From an uncultured bacterium (GTDB taxonomy: Bacteria; Desulfobacterota; Binatia; HRBIN30), in the NCBI GenBank assembly GCA_937975525.1, contig CALJUJ010000685.1:1-41892 (forward strand): a DNA stretch of 41,892 nt, written 5' to 3'. Position numbers and translations under genes: made by a program. Below the pieces are notes generated by a model that saw nothing but the letters and a program-made list of their open reading frames with translations, was not told where the DNA came from and did no database searches. Positions 25,270 to 33,248 of the stretch are shown one piece after another (the first letter of the stretch is position 1; every line of letters begins with the position of its first letter).

Positions 25270-25853
25270 AGATCACCATCGAGATCTCCACCATCGAGGA
25301 CGCGATCGAGGCACAGATCGCGCTTGCCAAGATGACGGGGGCAGGGGAACCGGCGAAGCCGAGGGTGTCGAACCGGGGGCAGCAGATCGTGCCTGCGGAG
25401 CCGGACACCGACGGCGATGACGGCGATGACGACGAGGACGAGCCGCCCGCGCCGCCGAAGAAGCGGGCCAAGCGCGGCGGTCGCCGCAAGAAGGCCGCAC
25501 CGAAGCCCGAGCCGGAGCCGGACGACGAGGATGAGGACGGCGACGAGGACGGCGACGAGGAGGAGACCCCGCCGAAGAAGGCGTCGAGCAAGAAGCTCGC
25601 GTCGATCCTCGATGACGACGAGGACGGCGATGACGAGGACGACAGCCAGCCGCTCAAGTCGATCGAAGATCTCCGGTCGGAAGCCATGCGGTTCGATGCC
25701 AAGTACGGCACCGAGAAGCTGGTCGAACTGCTGGAGGAGAAGTTCGGCGTCGGCAAGCTGCGTGACCTGAAGAAGAACCAGTACAACGCCGCCTACGCCG
25801 CGATGCTCTTCTACGGCAACGAGAAGGGCAGCAAGAAGGGCAAGGAGGACTGA
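25266..25853 (+). CDS. Acidic low-complexity protein of the replication operon
   Basis: 195 residues from ATG 25266 (ATGA overlap). A short N-terminal strand-helix unit (KITIEISTIEDAIEAQIALAK) is followed by about 100 residues alternating Asp/Glu-rich and Lys/Arg-Pro-rich blocks. A compact C-terminal helical domain follows (FDAKYGTEKLVELLEEKFGV, about residues 149-168). Similar C-terminal helices occur in phage DNA-metabolism accessory proteins. The charged linker resembles the SSB tail downstream, so interaction with that protein is possible but unproven. Confidence 0.6.
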   Translation: MKITIEISTIEDAIEAQIALAKMTGAGEPAKPRVSNRGQQIVPAEPDTDGDDGDDDEDEPPAPPKKRAKRGGRRKKAAPKPEPEPDDEDEDGDEDGDEEETPPKKASSKKLASILDDDEDGDDEDDSQPLKSIEDLRSEAMRFDAKYGTEKLVELLEEKFGVGKLRDLKKNQYNAAYAAMLFYGNEKGSKKGKED

Positions 25854-25856
25854 CGC

Positions 25857-27107
25857 ATGAGTGACAACACGATCACGGTCCACGAGGGCGAGCACGCGAC
25901 GCTCGGCGCCTCGAATGCCGAACGGTGGATGAACTGCCCCGGCAGCGTCACCGCCGAACAGGGATTGCCGGACACCGACAGCGTCTTCGCGCTGGAGGGG
26001 ACGGCGGCGCACACGCTCGCCGAGATGGCGTTCGTGCACAAGCGCGATCCCGACCTGTGGGACGGCACGGAGATCCGCGTTGAGCGGGTCGATGGCACGC
26101 ACCATCCCGTGATCGTGAACCTGGAGATGATCGAGGCGATCCGGCTGTACGTCACGATCATCCTCCGGATCGCGAAGACGGCGACGAAGGTGTGGGCGGA
26201 GCGGAAGTTCGATCTCGCGCCGCTGCGCCCGCCCCTGCCGATGTTCGGCACGTCGGACTTCGCGGCGTACATCGAGGATCAGCAGATGTTGGAAGTGGTC
26301 GATCTCAAGTACGGCAAGGGTGTCGTCAAGGTCGCCACCGACAACCCGCAGGTTCGGATGTACGCGCTCGGCGTGTGGCTGGAGATCGCGAAGGAAAACT
26401 ACGCGATGGCGCAGCGGATTCGGTGGATCCGCATGACGATCGTCCAGCCGCGCGTGTACGACGAGGACGGCGAACCCCATATCAGCGAGGAAGTGATCTC
26501 GCTGTCCGAACTGAAGCAGTGGGGCAAGCTGCTCCTCGATCGCGCCCGCCGCACACAGGAGAGCACCGCCAGCCGCAAGGCGGGGGATTGGTGCGTCTTC
26601 TGCAAGGCGAAGGCGACGTGTCAGACGTACCGCCAGGTCGCGCTCGCGGCGGCACAGATGGAGTTCTCCGATCTGGTCGAGGGGGTGGAGCCGAAGCCTC
26701 CGACCGAGTTCACGCCGGACGAACTCGCGAACGCGCTGGAGGCGTTGCCGATGCTGGAGTCGTGGTGCAACGCGCTCCGCGCCTTCGCCATGCACGAGAT
26801 CGACGCGGGACGGGACGTGCCCCGGCACGCGAAGAAGCCGAAGACGAAGCACCGGAAGTGGGCGAACGAACGCCAGGCGTTGAACCGCCTGAAGAAGCTC
26901 GGCTTGCCCGAGAAGGAACTGCTGACCACGCCGAAGCTCCGCACTCCGGCGCAGGTGGTGGCGGCGGCGAAGGCCCGGAAGATCAACATCCCCGAGACGC
27001 TGATCGTCCGGCCCGAGTCCACCGAGTTCGTGCTGTGCAGTGCGGATGACCCCAAGGCGCTGCGGAGCGGCGTCACTGACTTTGAACCGTTGGAAGACGA
27101 GGAGTAG
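25857..27107 (+). CDS. DUF2800 RecB/Cas4-like nuclease
   Basis: 416 residues. This family is a PD-(D/E)XK-type exonuclease that often pairs with DUF2815 and phage PolA. Visible sites are EGTAAH (47-52), GTSDFA with D134, VVDLKYGKG with D149 and K151, and the following Q165 and Y169. The cysteines C27 in NCPGS and C246, C249, C255 in CVFCKAKATC fit an iron-sulphur cluster as in Cas4 and AddB. It probably processes DNA ends in recombination. It lies directly before the SSB gene. Confidence 0.85.
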   Translation: MSDNTITVHEGEHATLGASNAERWMNCPGSVTAEQGLPDTDSVFALEGTAAHTLAEMAFVHKRDPDLWDGTEIRVERVDGTHHPVIVNLEMIEAIRLYVTIILRIAKTATKVWAERKFDLAPLRPPLPMFGTSDFAAYIEDQQMLEVVDLKYGKGVVKVATDNPQVRMYALGVWLEIAKENYAMAQRIRWIRMTIVQPRVYDEDGEPHISEEVISLSELKQWGKLLLDRARRTQESTASRKAGDWCVFCKAKATCQTYRQVALAAAQMEFSDLVEGVEPKPPTEFTPDELANALEALPMLESWCNALRAFAMHEIDAGRDVPRHAKKPKTKHRKWANERQALNRLKKLGLPEKELLTTPKLRTPAQVVAAAKARKINIPETLIVRPESTEFVLCSADDPKALRSGVTDFEPLEDEE

Positions 27108-27112
27108 GCCAC

Positions 27113-28045
27113 ATGGCATCGGAGAAGCAGCCGGTCCTCCAGACGCCGATCGGGATTTGCAGCTATCCCAATCTGGTCGAGGCCCGGCAGGGGACGAACA
27201 AGGGATCGAAGCCGAAGTTCAGCACGGTCATCGCGTTCACGCCGGAACTGCTGAAGAAGCACAAGGACGCGAAGGCGAAGCTGAAGGCGCTCAAGCAGTC
27301 GGCGCTCGCGTGCGCGGAGTCGAAGTGGGGCACGAAGGCGCGGACGCTGATCGAGAGCGGCAAGCTCAACTGGCCGTTCCGCAGCATGGACGACGAGGAT
27401 CCGGACGACACGAACTACAGCTTCCCCGACGGCACCGAGTGGATCCAGCCGAGCACGGTGGGGCGCCCCGGCACCGTCGATCGCTACGAGGATCCGGACA
27501 ACCCCGGCAAGCCGGTGAAGATCGAGGTCGATGACCTGGAGGAGAAGATCTACGCCGGGTGCCACATCCGCGCGACGGTGCGGGCGTACTGGTACGACAA
27601 CCAGGGCAACAAGGGTGTCGCGTTCGCGCTCAACAACATCCAGAAGGTCGCCGAAGGTGAGCGGCTGGACGGGCGCAAGAAGGCGTCGGACGAGTTCGAG
27701 GCGCTGGAGGATGCCGACGACATGCCGGATGCCGATGACGAGGCGCCGCGTCGCCGGAAGAAGTCGCGTGCCGCCCCGCCGCCCGAGGACGACGAGGACG
27801 ACGAGGAGGACGTGCCGGTGCGCCGGAAGAAGTCGCGCAAGGTCGAGGAGGATGACGACCAGGACGACGGCGACGAGGACGAGGAGGACGAGCCGCCCGC
27901 GCGTCGCAAGAAGTCGCGCAAGGTCGAGGAGGATGACGACAGCGACGATGACGACGGCGACGAGGAGGACGATGAACCGGCGCCGCGCCGTCGCGGTCGC
28001 GCGAGCAAGAGCAAGAAGCGCACGTCGCTCGATGACGTGATGTAG
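27113..28045 (+). CDS. Single-stranded DNA-binding protein (DUF2815) with charged repeat tail
   Basis: 310 residues. Residues about 10-185 match DUF2815 (TPIGICSYPNLVEARQG, KPKFSTVIAFTPE, then CHIRATVRAYWYDNQGNKGVAFALNNIQ), a T7 gp2.5-like OB-fold SSB. The usual family length is about 190 residues. Here an extra tail of about 120 residues contains units RRKKSR at 214-219, 237-242 and 264-269, each followed by an Asp/Glu run, and ends in a basic block plus LDDVM. Acidic SSB tails normally recruit partner proteins; the alternation with basic blocks is unusual. Confidence 0.85.
   Translation: MASEKQPVLQTPIGICSYPNLVEARQGTNKGSKPKFSTVIAFTPELLKKHKDAKAKLKALKQSALACAESKWGTKARTLIESGKLNWPFRSMDDEDPDDTNYSFPDGTEWIQPSTVGRPGTVDRYEDPDNPGKPVKIEVDDLEEKIYAGCHIRATVRAYWYDNQGNKGVAFALNNIQKVAEGERLDGRKKASDEFEALEDADDMPDADDEAPRRRKKSRAAPPPEDDEDDEEDVPVRRKKSRKVEEDDDQDDGDEDEEDEPPARRKKSRKVEEDDDSDDDDGDEEDDEPAPRRRGRASKSKKRTSLDDVM
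27752..27945 (+). repeat. In-frame repeats encoding the SSB tail
   Basis: The segments starting at 27752, 27821 and 27902 each encode Arg-Arg-Lys-Lys-Ser-Arg followed by an acidic run. The last two are nearly identical over about 38 bases and are spaced 81 bases apart, indicating tandem duplication of an 27-codon unit. Confidence 0.75.
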
Positions 28046-28054
28046 TGAAGCAAG

Positions 28055-28084
28055 CTCGGTGAAGGGTGCGCACCTTGAGCCGAG
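28055..28084 (+). terminator. Hairpin after the SSB gene
   Basis: CTCGG (28055-28059) pairs with CCGAG (28080-28084) and AAGG (28062-28065) with CCTT (28073-28076), with a small internal loop. It starts ten bases after the SSB stop. No U-run follows, so it may only attenuate transcription or protect the 3' end of the upstream message. Confidence 0.45.
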
Positions 28085-28241
28085 TGGGTTGGTCTGCGAG
28101 TCACCGTAACGGCCAGACGCGAACCTTGATCGTTGTTTCGGCAACCGCCCGTGGTCGGGGTCGGGGAAAAGACGGCAAATCCGGCGCGAAAGCGACGGCT
28201 CACGTTGACTCCGATTTGTACTCTCGACGCGACGGGCACAC
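28085..28241. other. Noncoding gap before the tRNA-like element
   Basis: Part of a 285-base gap between the SSB and resolvase genes. The in-frame reading from 28066 is rich in Arg, Gly and Ser and has no protein-like pattern. A weak arm pair GTCTG/CAGAC is visible near 28092-28120. A TTGACT at 28205 has no matching -10. Nothing else was identified. Confidence 0.5.
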
Positions 28242-28302
28242 GGGGGGCGCCCGGATGGTGCGGATCGCTACCGCACGGGAGGTTCAAATCCTCCCCCCTC
28301 CA
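28242..28302 (+). tRNA. tRNA-like element lacking a D-arm (possible degenerate tRNA)
   Basis: Two perfect stem-loops abut each other. The first is GTGCGG/CCGCAC (28258-28263/28271-28276) with seven-base loop ATCGCTA, reading as an anticodon arm with anticodon CGC. The second is GGGAGG/CCTCCC (28277-28282/28290-28295) with the canonical T-loop TTCAAAT. GGGGGG at 28242-28247 can pair with 28296-28301 (one G-U), and A28302 sits at the discriminator position. Only nine or ten bases lie where a D-arm should be, and the variable loop is two bases or fewer. It may be a decayed tRNA, a tRNA mimic or an att-like tRNA 3' fragment. Confidence 0.35.
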
Positions 28303-28330
28303 CTCGCGGAAGACTGTTCTCGGGGAAGAC

Positions 28331-28735
28331 ATGACCACCTATCGCTCCAAGCTTGAGGAGCGCCTGGCTCCTCTCATGGAGTTGCTTGGCGCCGACTACG
28401 AACCCGTCGCGCTCTCGTACCCGGTGAAGCCCAAGAAGTACAAGCCCGACTTCGTGCTGCCGAACGGCATCGCGATCGAGGCCAAGGGCTATCTCAAGGG
28501 ACCGGAGCGCGTGAAGCTGCTGCTCGTCAAGCAGCACTACCCCGATCTCGATCTCCGGCTCATCCTCACGACGCCGCACCAGGCGATCGGGAAGCACTCG
28601 AACACGTCGTTCCGCCAGTGGTGCGAGCGGCACGGCTTCCCGTGGGCGGTGCATTGGGACAAAGACGTGTGGGCGCAGTGGTTCCTCGAACCGTTCAACG
28701 CGAAGAGCGCCGCCATTCTCGGGGTGTCGCGATGA
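28331..28735 (+). CDS. Holliday-junction resolvase (T7 endonuclease I-like)
   Basis: 134 residues from ATG 28331. The family cuts branched DNA during recombination and before packaging. Catalytic residues align with T7 gp3: an early Glu in YRSKLEERL (E9/E10), D40 in YKPDFVLPNG, E50 and K52 in IAIEAKG. GPERVKLLLVKQHYPDLDLR and a C-terminal WCERHGFPWA also match. Length is close to the T7 enzyme. ATGA coupling leads into the polymerase gene. Confidence 0.88.
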   Translation: MTTYRSKLEERLAPLMELLGADYEPVALSYPVKPKKYKPDFVLPNGIAIEAKGYLKGPERVKLLLVKQHYPDLDLRLILTTPHQAIGKHSNTSFRQWCERHGFPWAVHWDKDVWAQWFLEPFNAKSAAILGVSR

Positions 28736-30753
28736 GGTTCCTGTCGATCGACTTCGAGACGCGCAGCGTCGTCAACCTGAAGACCGAAGGTGTCTATCGC
28801 TACGCGTCGCATCCCTCGACGGGGATCTGGTGCATGGCGTGGGCGTTCGATGACGAGCCGGTGAAGGTGTGGCGGTGGGGCGAGGACATCCCGCAGCCGG
28901 TGCTCAAGGCGATGCACGATCCGGAAGTCATCTGGCGGGCGTGGAACGCGCAGTTCGAACGGCTGATCTTCGACCGCATCCTGCGGAAGTGGTATCACAC
29001 GCCGTCGATTCCGCTGGAGCGCTGGCTGTGCACGGCGGCGCAGGCTGCGCGACTCGGGTTGCCCCGTGGCCTGGAGGACGCCGCTGCGGCGCTCAAGCTC
29101 CCGGTGCAGAAGGACGCAGCCGGGTATCGCCTCATGCTCCAGATGGCGAAGCCCCGTCGCATCGAGCCAACGGGTGAGATCATCTGGTGGGACGATCATG
29201 ACCGCCGCATGCGGCTGTACGACTACTGCCGACAGGATGTGGTGGTGGAGCGAGCGGTTGGTGAACGCCTTCCGCCGACGGCGACGTGGAAGGAACGCGA
29301 AGTCTGGCTGTTCGATCAGCGTGTCAACGATCGCGGCGTGTTGCTCGATCGCCCGCTGGCGGCACAGTGCCTCAAGCTGACGAAGCAAGCCACGAATCGA
29401 ATCAGCCGGGAACTCCGGGCGCTCACCAACGGCGCGGTGCCGAAGGTCACGAACGTCGAGCGCCTGAAGGACTGGCTCGGGGACGACCAGGGCATGCTTG
29501 TCGGCTCGCTTGCCAAGGTGCCGATGAAGCGGATCCTCGCCCGCGAGGACATCGAGCCGGTGGTGCGCCAGGCACTCGAACTGCGCAAGGAGGGCGGCAA
29601 GTCCTCGACGCGGAAGTACCAGGCGATGCTCAACTGGCACACCGTCGAGAACGTGCTGCATGGCATGCTGCTCTACCACGCCGCCTCGACGGGCCGGTGG
29701 GCGGGCAAGGGACCACAGCCGCAAAACTTCGTGAAGGGCGAAGTGCCGGTGTCGGAAGAACTCGTCGCCGAACTCATGCGCGGCGATCTTGACCGGCTGG
29801 AGTTGTTCTACCCGAGCATCATGACGGCGCTCGCGTCGGGACTGCGGGCCTGCCTGCGCTCCCGGCCGGGGCACGTCTTCACGGCAGCGGACTACAACGC
29901 GATCGAGGCCCGCATGGTCGCGTGGCTCTTCGGCGCCGAGAAGCTGGTTAAGCTGTTCGCCGACGGCGGCAAGGTCTATGAGTCGATGGCCGAGACGATC
30001 TATGAGATCCCCGCCGACGACGTTGCCAAGGATTCGATCGAGCGCTTCGTCGCCAAGAACACCGTGCTCGGGTGTGGATTCCAGATGGGCGCCAAGACGT
30101 TCCGGCTACAGTTGCGCGACAAGTTCGGCGTCGATGTGAGCGAGGAGTTGGCCGAACGCGCGGTGAAGGCGTACCGGGGCGACTACTGGCAGATCCCCGA
30201 CGGGTGGAAGGGGATGAACAAGGCGGCGATCCGCGTGGTGCGCGAGCACATTACCGCGTGGTATCCTGTTCCGGAGACCGACGGCAAGATCCACTTCCGC
30301 ATGCACGGCGACTGGCTGCGGATGCGCCTGCCATCGGGGCGCTCGCTGTGGTACGCCGAAGCGAAGATCACGGAGCGGCTGGCGCCGTGGACGAAGAAGA
30401 CGACCGACAAGGACGGCAACGAAAGCGAGGAGCCGGTCTATGTCGATGCGGTGAGCTACATGGGCGTGCACCCGAAGCTGAAGAAGTGGACGCGCATGAC
30501 GCTGTACGGCGGGTGGCTCACCGAGAACGCGGTGCAGGGCATGGCGCGGGATCTCCTGGTCGAAGGGATGTTCCGCGTCGAGGCGGCAGGCTACCCGATC
30601 GTGCTGACGGTGCACGACGAGATGGTGAGCGAACACCCCGAAGGGTTCGGGAGCGTCGAGCATTTCATCGCCGAGATGACGACGCTGCCCGAGTGGGCGC
30701 GGGGCTGTCCGGTCGCCGCTGAAGGCTGGCGCGACACACGCTACCGGAAGTGA
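28732..30753 (+). CDS. polA: Family A DNA polymerase with 3'-5' exonuclease
   Basis: 673 residues from ATG 28732. It is the phage replicative polymerase. The exonuclease domain has DFETR (D7, E9) and an Exo III motif YCRQD (Y165, D169). Polymerase motif A is AADYNAIEAR with D387, motif B begins at K442 (KNTVLGCGFQMG) and motif C is VHDE with D629. The aromatic residue normally Tyr in the O helix (Klenow Y766) is Phe450 here. There is no 5'-3' exonuclease domain, as is usual for this SPO2-like phage group. Confidence 0.93.
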   Translation: MRFLSIDFETRSVVNLKTEGVYRYASHPSTGIWCMAWAFDDEPVKVWRWGEDIPQPVLKAMHDPEVIWRAWNAQFERLIFDRILRKWYHTPSIPLERWLCTAAQAARLGLPRGLEDAAAALKLPVQKDAAGYRLMLQMAKPRRIEPTGEIIWWDDHDRRMRLYDYCRQDVVVERAVGERLPPTATWKEREVWLFDQRVNDRGVLLDRPLAAQCLKLTKQATNRISRELRALTNGAVPKVTNVERLKDWLGDDQGMLVGSLAKVPMKRILAREDIEPVVRQALELRKEGGKSSTRKYQAMLNWHTVENVLHGMLLYHAASTGRWAGKGPQPQNFVKGEVPVSEELVAELMRGDLDRLELFYPSIMTALASGLRACLRSRPGHVFTAADYNAIEARMVAWLFGAEKLVKLFADGGKVYESMAETIYEIPADDVAKDSIERFVAKNTVLGCGFQMGAKTFRLQLRDKFGVDVSEELAERAVKAYRGDYWQIPDGWKGMNKAAIRVVREHITAWYPVPETDGKIHFRMHGDWLRMRLPSGRSLWYAEAKITERLAPWTKKTTDKDGNESEEPVYVDAVSYMGVHPKLKKWTRMTLYGGWLTENAVQGMARDLLVEGMFRVEAAGYPIVLTVHDEMVSEHPEGFGSVEHFIAEMTTLPEWARGCPVAAEGWRDTRYRK

Positions 30754-30761
30754 CACACTGA

Positions 30762-30781
30762 CTGCGCTCTCGCGGGCGCAG
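30762..30781 (+). promoter_or_regulatory. Leader hairpin touching the primase ribosome-binding site
   Basis: CTGCGC (30762-30767) pairs perfectly with GCGCAG (30776-30781) around the loop TCTCGCGG, the same eight-base loop found in the hairpin at 8008-8038. The AGAGGA ribosome-binding site starts within the right arm, so folding could reduce initiation at ATG 30790. Confidence 0.4.
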
Positions 30782-30789
30782 AGGATGAC

Positions 30790-33240
30790 ATGAGCTACGT
30801 CGAATGGTGGGATGCCGGGTTCCACGATGTGATCGGGGTCACGCCGCCTGGCGTCGAGATCTCGCCACGGTCGAAGCTGCGGCCACAGGATCTCGGGAAG
30901 GTGCCCGGCCAGCGCAACGCCGAGGGCACCTGGGGCGGGTATGACTGGCTCCGGTTCGAGACCAACCGGAGGCATTGTGCACGCTGGCACAAGACCGGGG
31001 CCAACCTTGGCCTGCGGGCCGAGCACTACCCCGCCGTGGACATCGACGTGCTCGATCGCGCCACGGTCAAGACATTGTGCAAGCTGGCATATTCAACGCT
31101 CGGGTGGGCGCCCCGCCGCACCGGGCGTCGGCCGAAGGCCCTGCTGCTCTACCGGACGGTCGAACCCTTCACCCGGCTCCGGCTCCATCTGGCTCGGGGC
31201 GAGGGGGAGGCGCTGGAGACCGGGCTGATCGAGATCTTGGGCTTCGGGCAGCAGTTCGTGGTCGAGGGGATCCATCCCGGCACCGGCCAGCCCTACGTGT
31301 GGAACCATGATCCGGTCGAGTACGGGCCGGAGGCCCTGACCCCGATCACCGTGGGCCAGGCCGACCAGTTCCTAGAGGATGCCGCTGCGGCCCTCCAGGC
31401 GACCGGCTGGCGTGTCGAGAGGGAGGGGACGGCCAAGGAGGCGGGTCGAAGGGAGATCGTCAGTCCTGCGCTACTCCAGGCCGATCTCGCCACGGTCAGG
31501 CAGGCCATGTCGGTGCTGCCGAACGACAACCAGGTCGCCCCGGCCCGGATGGACTACCTGCGGGTCGGGTATGCCCTCAAGGCGGCACTCCCCGAGCACC
31601 CCGACGAGGCATTTGCCCTGTGGTGGGATTGGTGCCAGCGGTGGGAGGGCAACGAGCGTGTGCAAGGAAACACACTCGACCAGGCCGAGTCGGATTGGGA
31701 CCGGATGGTCCCGCCCTTCACGATCGGGGCGCCCTACCTCTTCGATCTGGCCCGCGACTTCGGGTTCGATGATGCAGTCAACGAGTTCGCCGACGGCGCG
31801 ATCGTGCTCGAACCCCTGCCACCGCCCAAGCCGGTCGATCGCTCGGGAGCGCTCCCCTACACCGACGCCTGGCTCGCGTGGCGGATCCTCGATCAGCACG
31901 GCCACCGGATCCGGTACAGCGCCGGAGAGTGGTTGCTGTGGGATGGCGCTCGCTGGCGGCGCGATGAGACCGGCACGGTGCAGGCGTGGGCGGGGCGCAC
32001 GTTGCGTGCGGCCGGACGGGAAGCCCTCGACACGCTCAAAAAGAAGACCGATGCCGAGAACGCGGCGAAGCGCTGCGCGAGCGTGGCGGTGCTGCGCGAC
32101 GCGCTCAAGTACGCCTCGATCTCACCGATGGTCGCCGTCAGCCCGGAAGTCTTCGACGCGGATCCGTGGGCGCTCAACACCCCGGCCGGGATCCTCGATC
32201 TTCAGACGGGCCTCATGCACCCGAGCGACCCGGCGCGGATGATGACGCGGTGCACGCTCGTCGCGCCGGATCCCTCCATCGTGCCGCACCGCTGGCTGTC
32301 CTTCGTGCACGAGGCCGCAGGCGGAGATCTCGAACTGGTGGACTACCTACAGCGCCTCATGGGCTATGCGCTGACGGGATCGACGCGCGAGCACTGCCTG
32401 GCGTTCCTCTACGGCTCGGGCGGCAACGGCAAGGGGACGTTCCTCAACACGATGGTCAAGATCTTCGGCGGGTACGCGGAAGTCGCGGCGATGGACACGT
32501 TCGTCTCGTCGCGGTTCGATCGCCATCCCACCGAACTCGCAGCACTGGCAGGCGCCCGGCTGGTGACGGCCCAGGAGACGCAGGAAGGTCGCGCGTGGGA
32601 CGAGGCGAAGGTGAAGGCGGTCACGGGTGGCGATCCAATCAAGGCACGGTACATGCGCAAGGACTACTTCACCTTCCAGCCGCAGTTCAAGTTGCTCTTC
32701 GCCGGGAATCACCGGCCGCACGTCGCCAATCTCGATGACGCGATGCGGCGGCGCTTCCATCTCGTGCCGTTCACCGTCAAGCCCAAGGTGGTCGATCGTG
32801 GTCTCGATCTGGCGCTCGCCCAGGAGTTCGCCGGGATCCTCGCGTGGGCCGTCGAGGGCTGTCTGCGCTGGCAGCGCGAGGGCTTGTTCGCGCCGATGAA
32901 GGTGCAGCTTGCCACGCGGGAATATTTCTTGGATGAAGACCCGCTCGGGCGCTGGCTCAACGAGCAGACGATCCCGGCCGAGGACAGCGGGAGCGAGACG
33001 CGCGAGTTGTTCGCATCGTGGCGCATGTGGTGCGGCGATCGCAACGAGAAGGTCGGCACCGAGCGCTCCTTCAGCCAGGCGCTCGCGATGCGCGGCTATG
33101 AGCGCTGGCAGCACCCGAAGACCCGGCGTCATGGCTTCGCCGGTCTCGCCGTCAAGGACGGCACGTTCGAGGATGCACAGCAGGACTTCGACATCATCGC
33201 GCCGCCCAAGCGGAGCGGCAAGCCCGCCACCATGCACTAG
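30790..33240 (+). CDS. Primase-polymerase fused to D5/SF3 helicase
   Basis: 816 residues, which makes RNA or DNA primers and unwinds DNA at forks. The N-terminal prim-pol domain has the metal-binding pair D84 and D86 (VDIDVLD). A PriCT-2-like segment follows at about 235-300 (VRQAMSVLPND through WWDWCQRWEGN). A D5_N-like domain lies at about 415-510. The SF3 helicase has Walker A LYGSGGNGKGT (540-550), the RLVTAQETQEG acidic segment, VTGGDPIKARYMRKD and an Asn sensor in FAGNHRPH. It follows the polymerase gene. Confidence 0.9.
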   Translation: MSYVEWWDAGFHDVIGVTPPGVEISPRSKLRPQDLGKVPGQRNAEGTWGGYDWLRFETNRRHCARWHKTGANLGLRAEHYPAVDIDVLDRATVKTLCKLAYSTLGWAPRRTGRRPKALLLYRTVEPFTRLRLHLARGEGEALETGLIEILGFGQQFVVEGIHPGTGQPYVWNHDPVEYGPEALTPITVGQADQFLEDAAAALQATGWRVEREGTAKEAGRREIVSPALLQADLATVRQAMSVLPNDNQVAPARMDYLRVGYALKAALPEHPDEAFALWWDWCQRWEGNERVQGNTLDQAESDWDRMVPPFTIGAPYLFDLARDFGFDDAVNEFADGAIVLEPLPPPKPVDRSGALPYTDAWLAWRILDQHGHRIRYSAGEWLLWDGARWRRDETGTVQAWAGRTLRAAGREALDTLKKKTDAENAAKRCASVAVLRDALKYASISPMVAVSPEVFDADPWALNTPAGILDLQTGLMHPSDPARMMTRCTLVAPDPSIVPHRWLSFVHEAAGGDLELVDYLQRLMGYALTGSTREHCLAFLYGSGGNGKGTFLNTMVKIFGGYAEVAAMDTFVSSRFDRHPTELAALAGARLVTAQETQEGRAWDEAKVKAVTGGDPIKARYMRKDYFTFQPQFKLLFAGNHRPHVANLDDAMRRRFHLVPFTVKPKVVDRGLDLALAQEFAGILAWAVEGCLRWQREGLFAPMKVQLATREYFLDEDPLGRWLNEQTIPAEDSGSETRELFASWRMWCGDRNEKVGTERSFSQALAMRGYERWQHPKTRRHGFAGLAVKDGTFEDAQQDFDIIAPPKRSGKPATMH

Positions 33241-33248
33241 GAGTTCCG

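Noticed and set aside
25242..27119. Long minus-strand open frame of 625 codons opposite the DUF2800 gene
   Set aside because: It is antisense to genes with clear motifs, and its Arg/Leu/His-rich composition is what the third-position GC bias of the plus strand produces. Similar long antisense frames occur at 4003-5319, 5807-7036, 6988-8088 and 15034-16236.
28205..28233. TTGACT as a -35 box in the noncoding gap
   Set aside because: No -10-like hexamer is found at 16-18 bases downstream.
28120..28302. tmRNA or c-di-GMP-type riboswitch
   Set aside because: A GGCAAAT and a GCGAAAGC loop are suggestive, but neither the full set of conserved helices nor a tag reading frame is present.
28066..28356. 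Possible gene in the gap between SSB and resolvase
   Set aside because: The 96-residue reading is low-complexity Arg/Gly/Ser without protein-like pattern, runs through the tRNA-like hairpins and overlaps the resolvase start.
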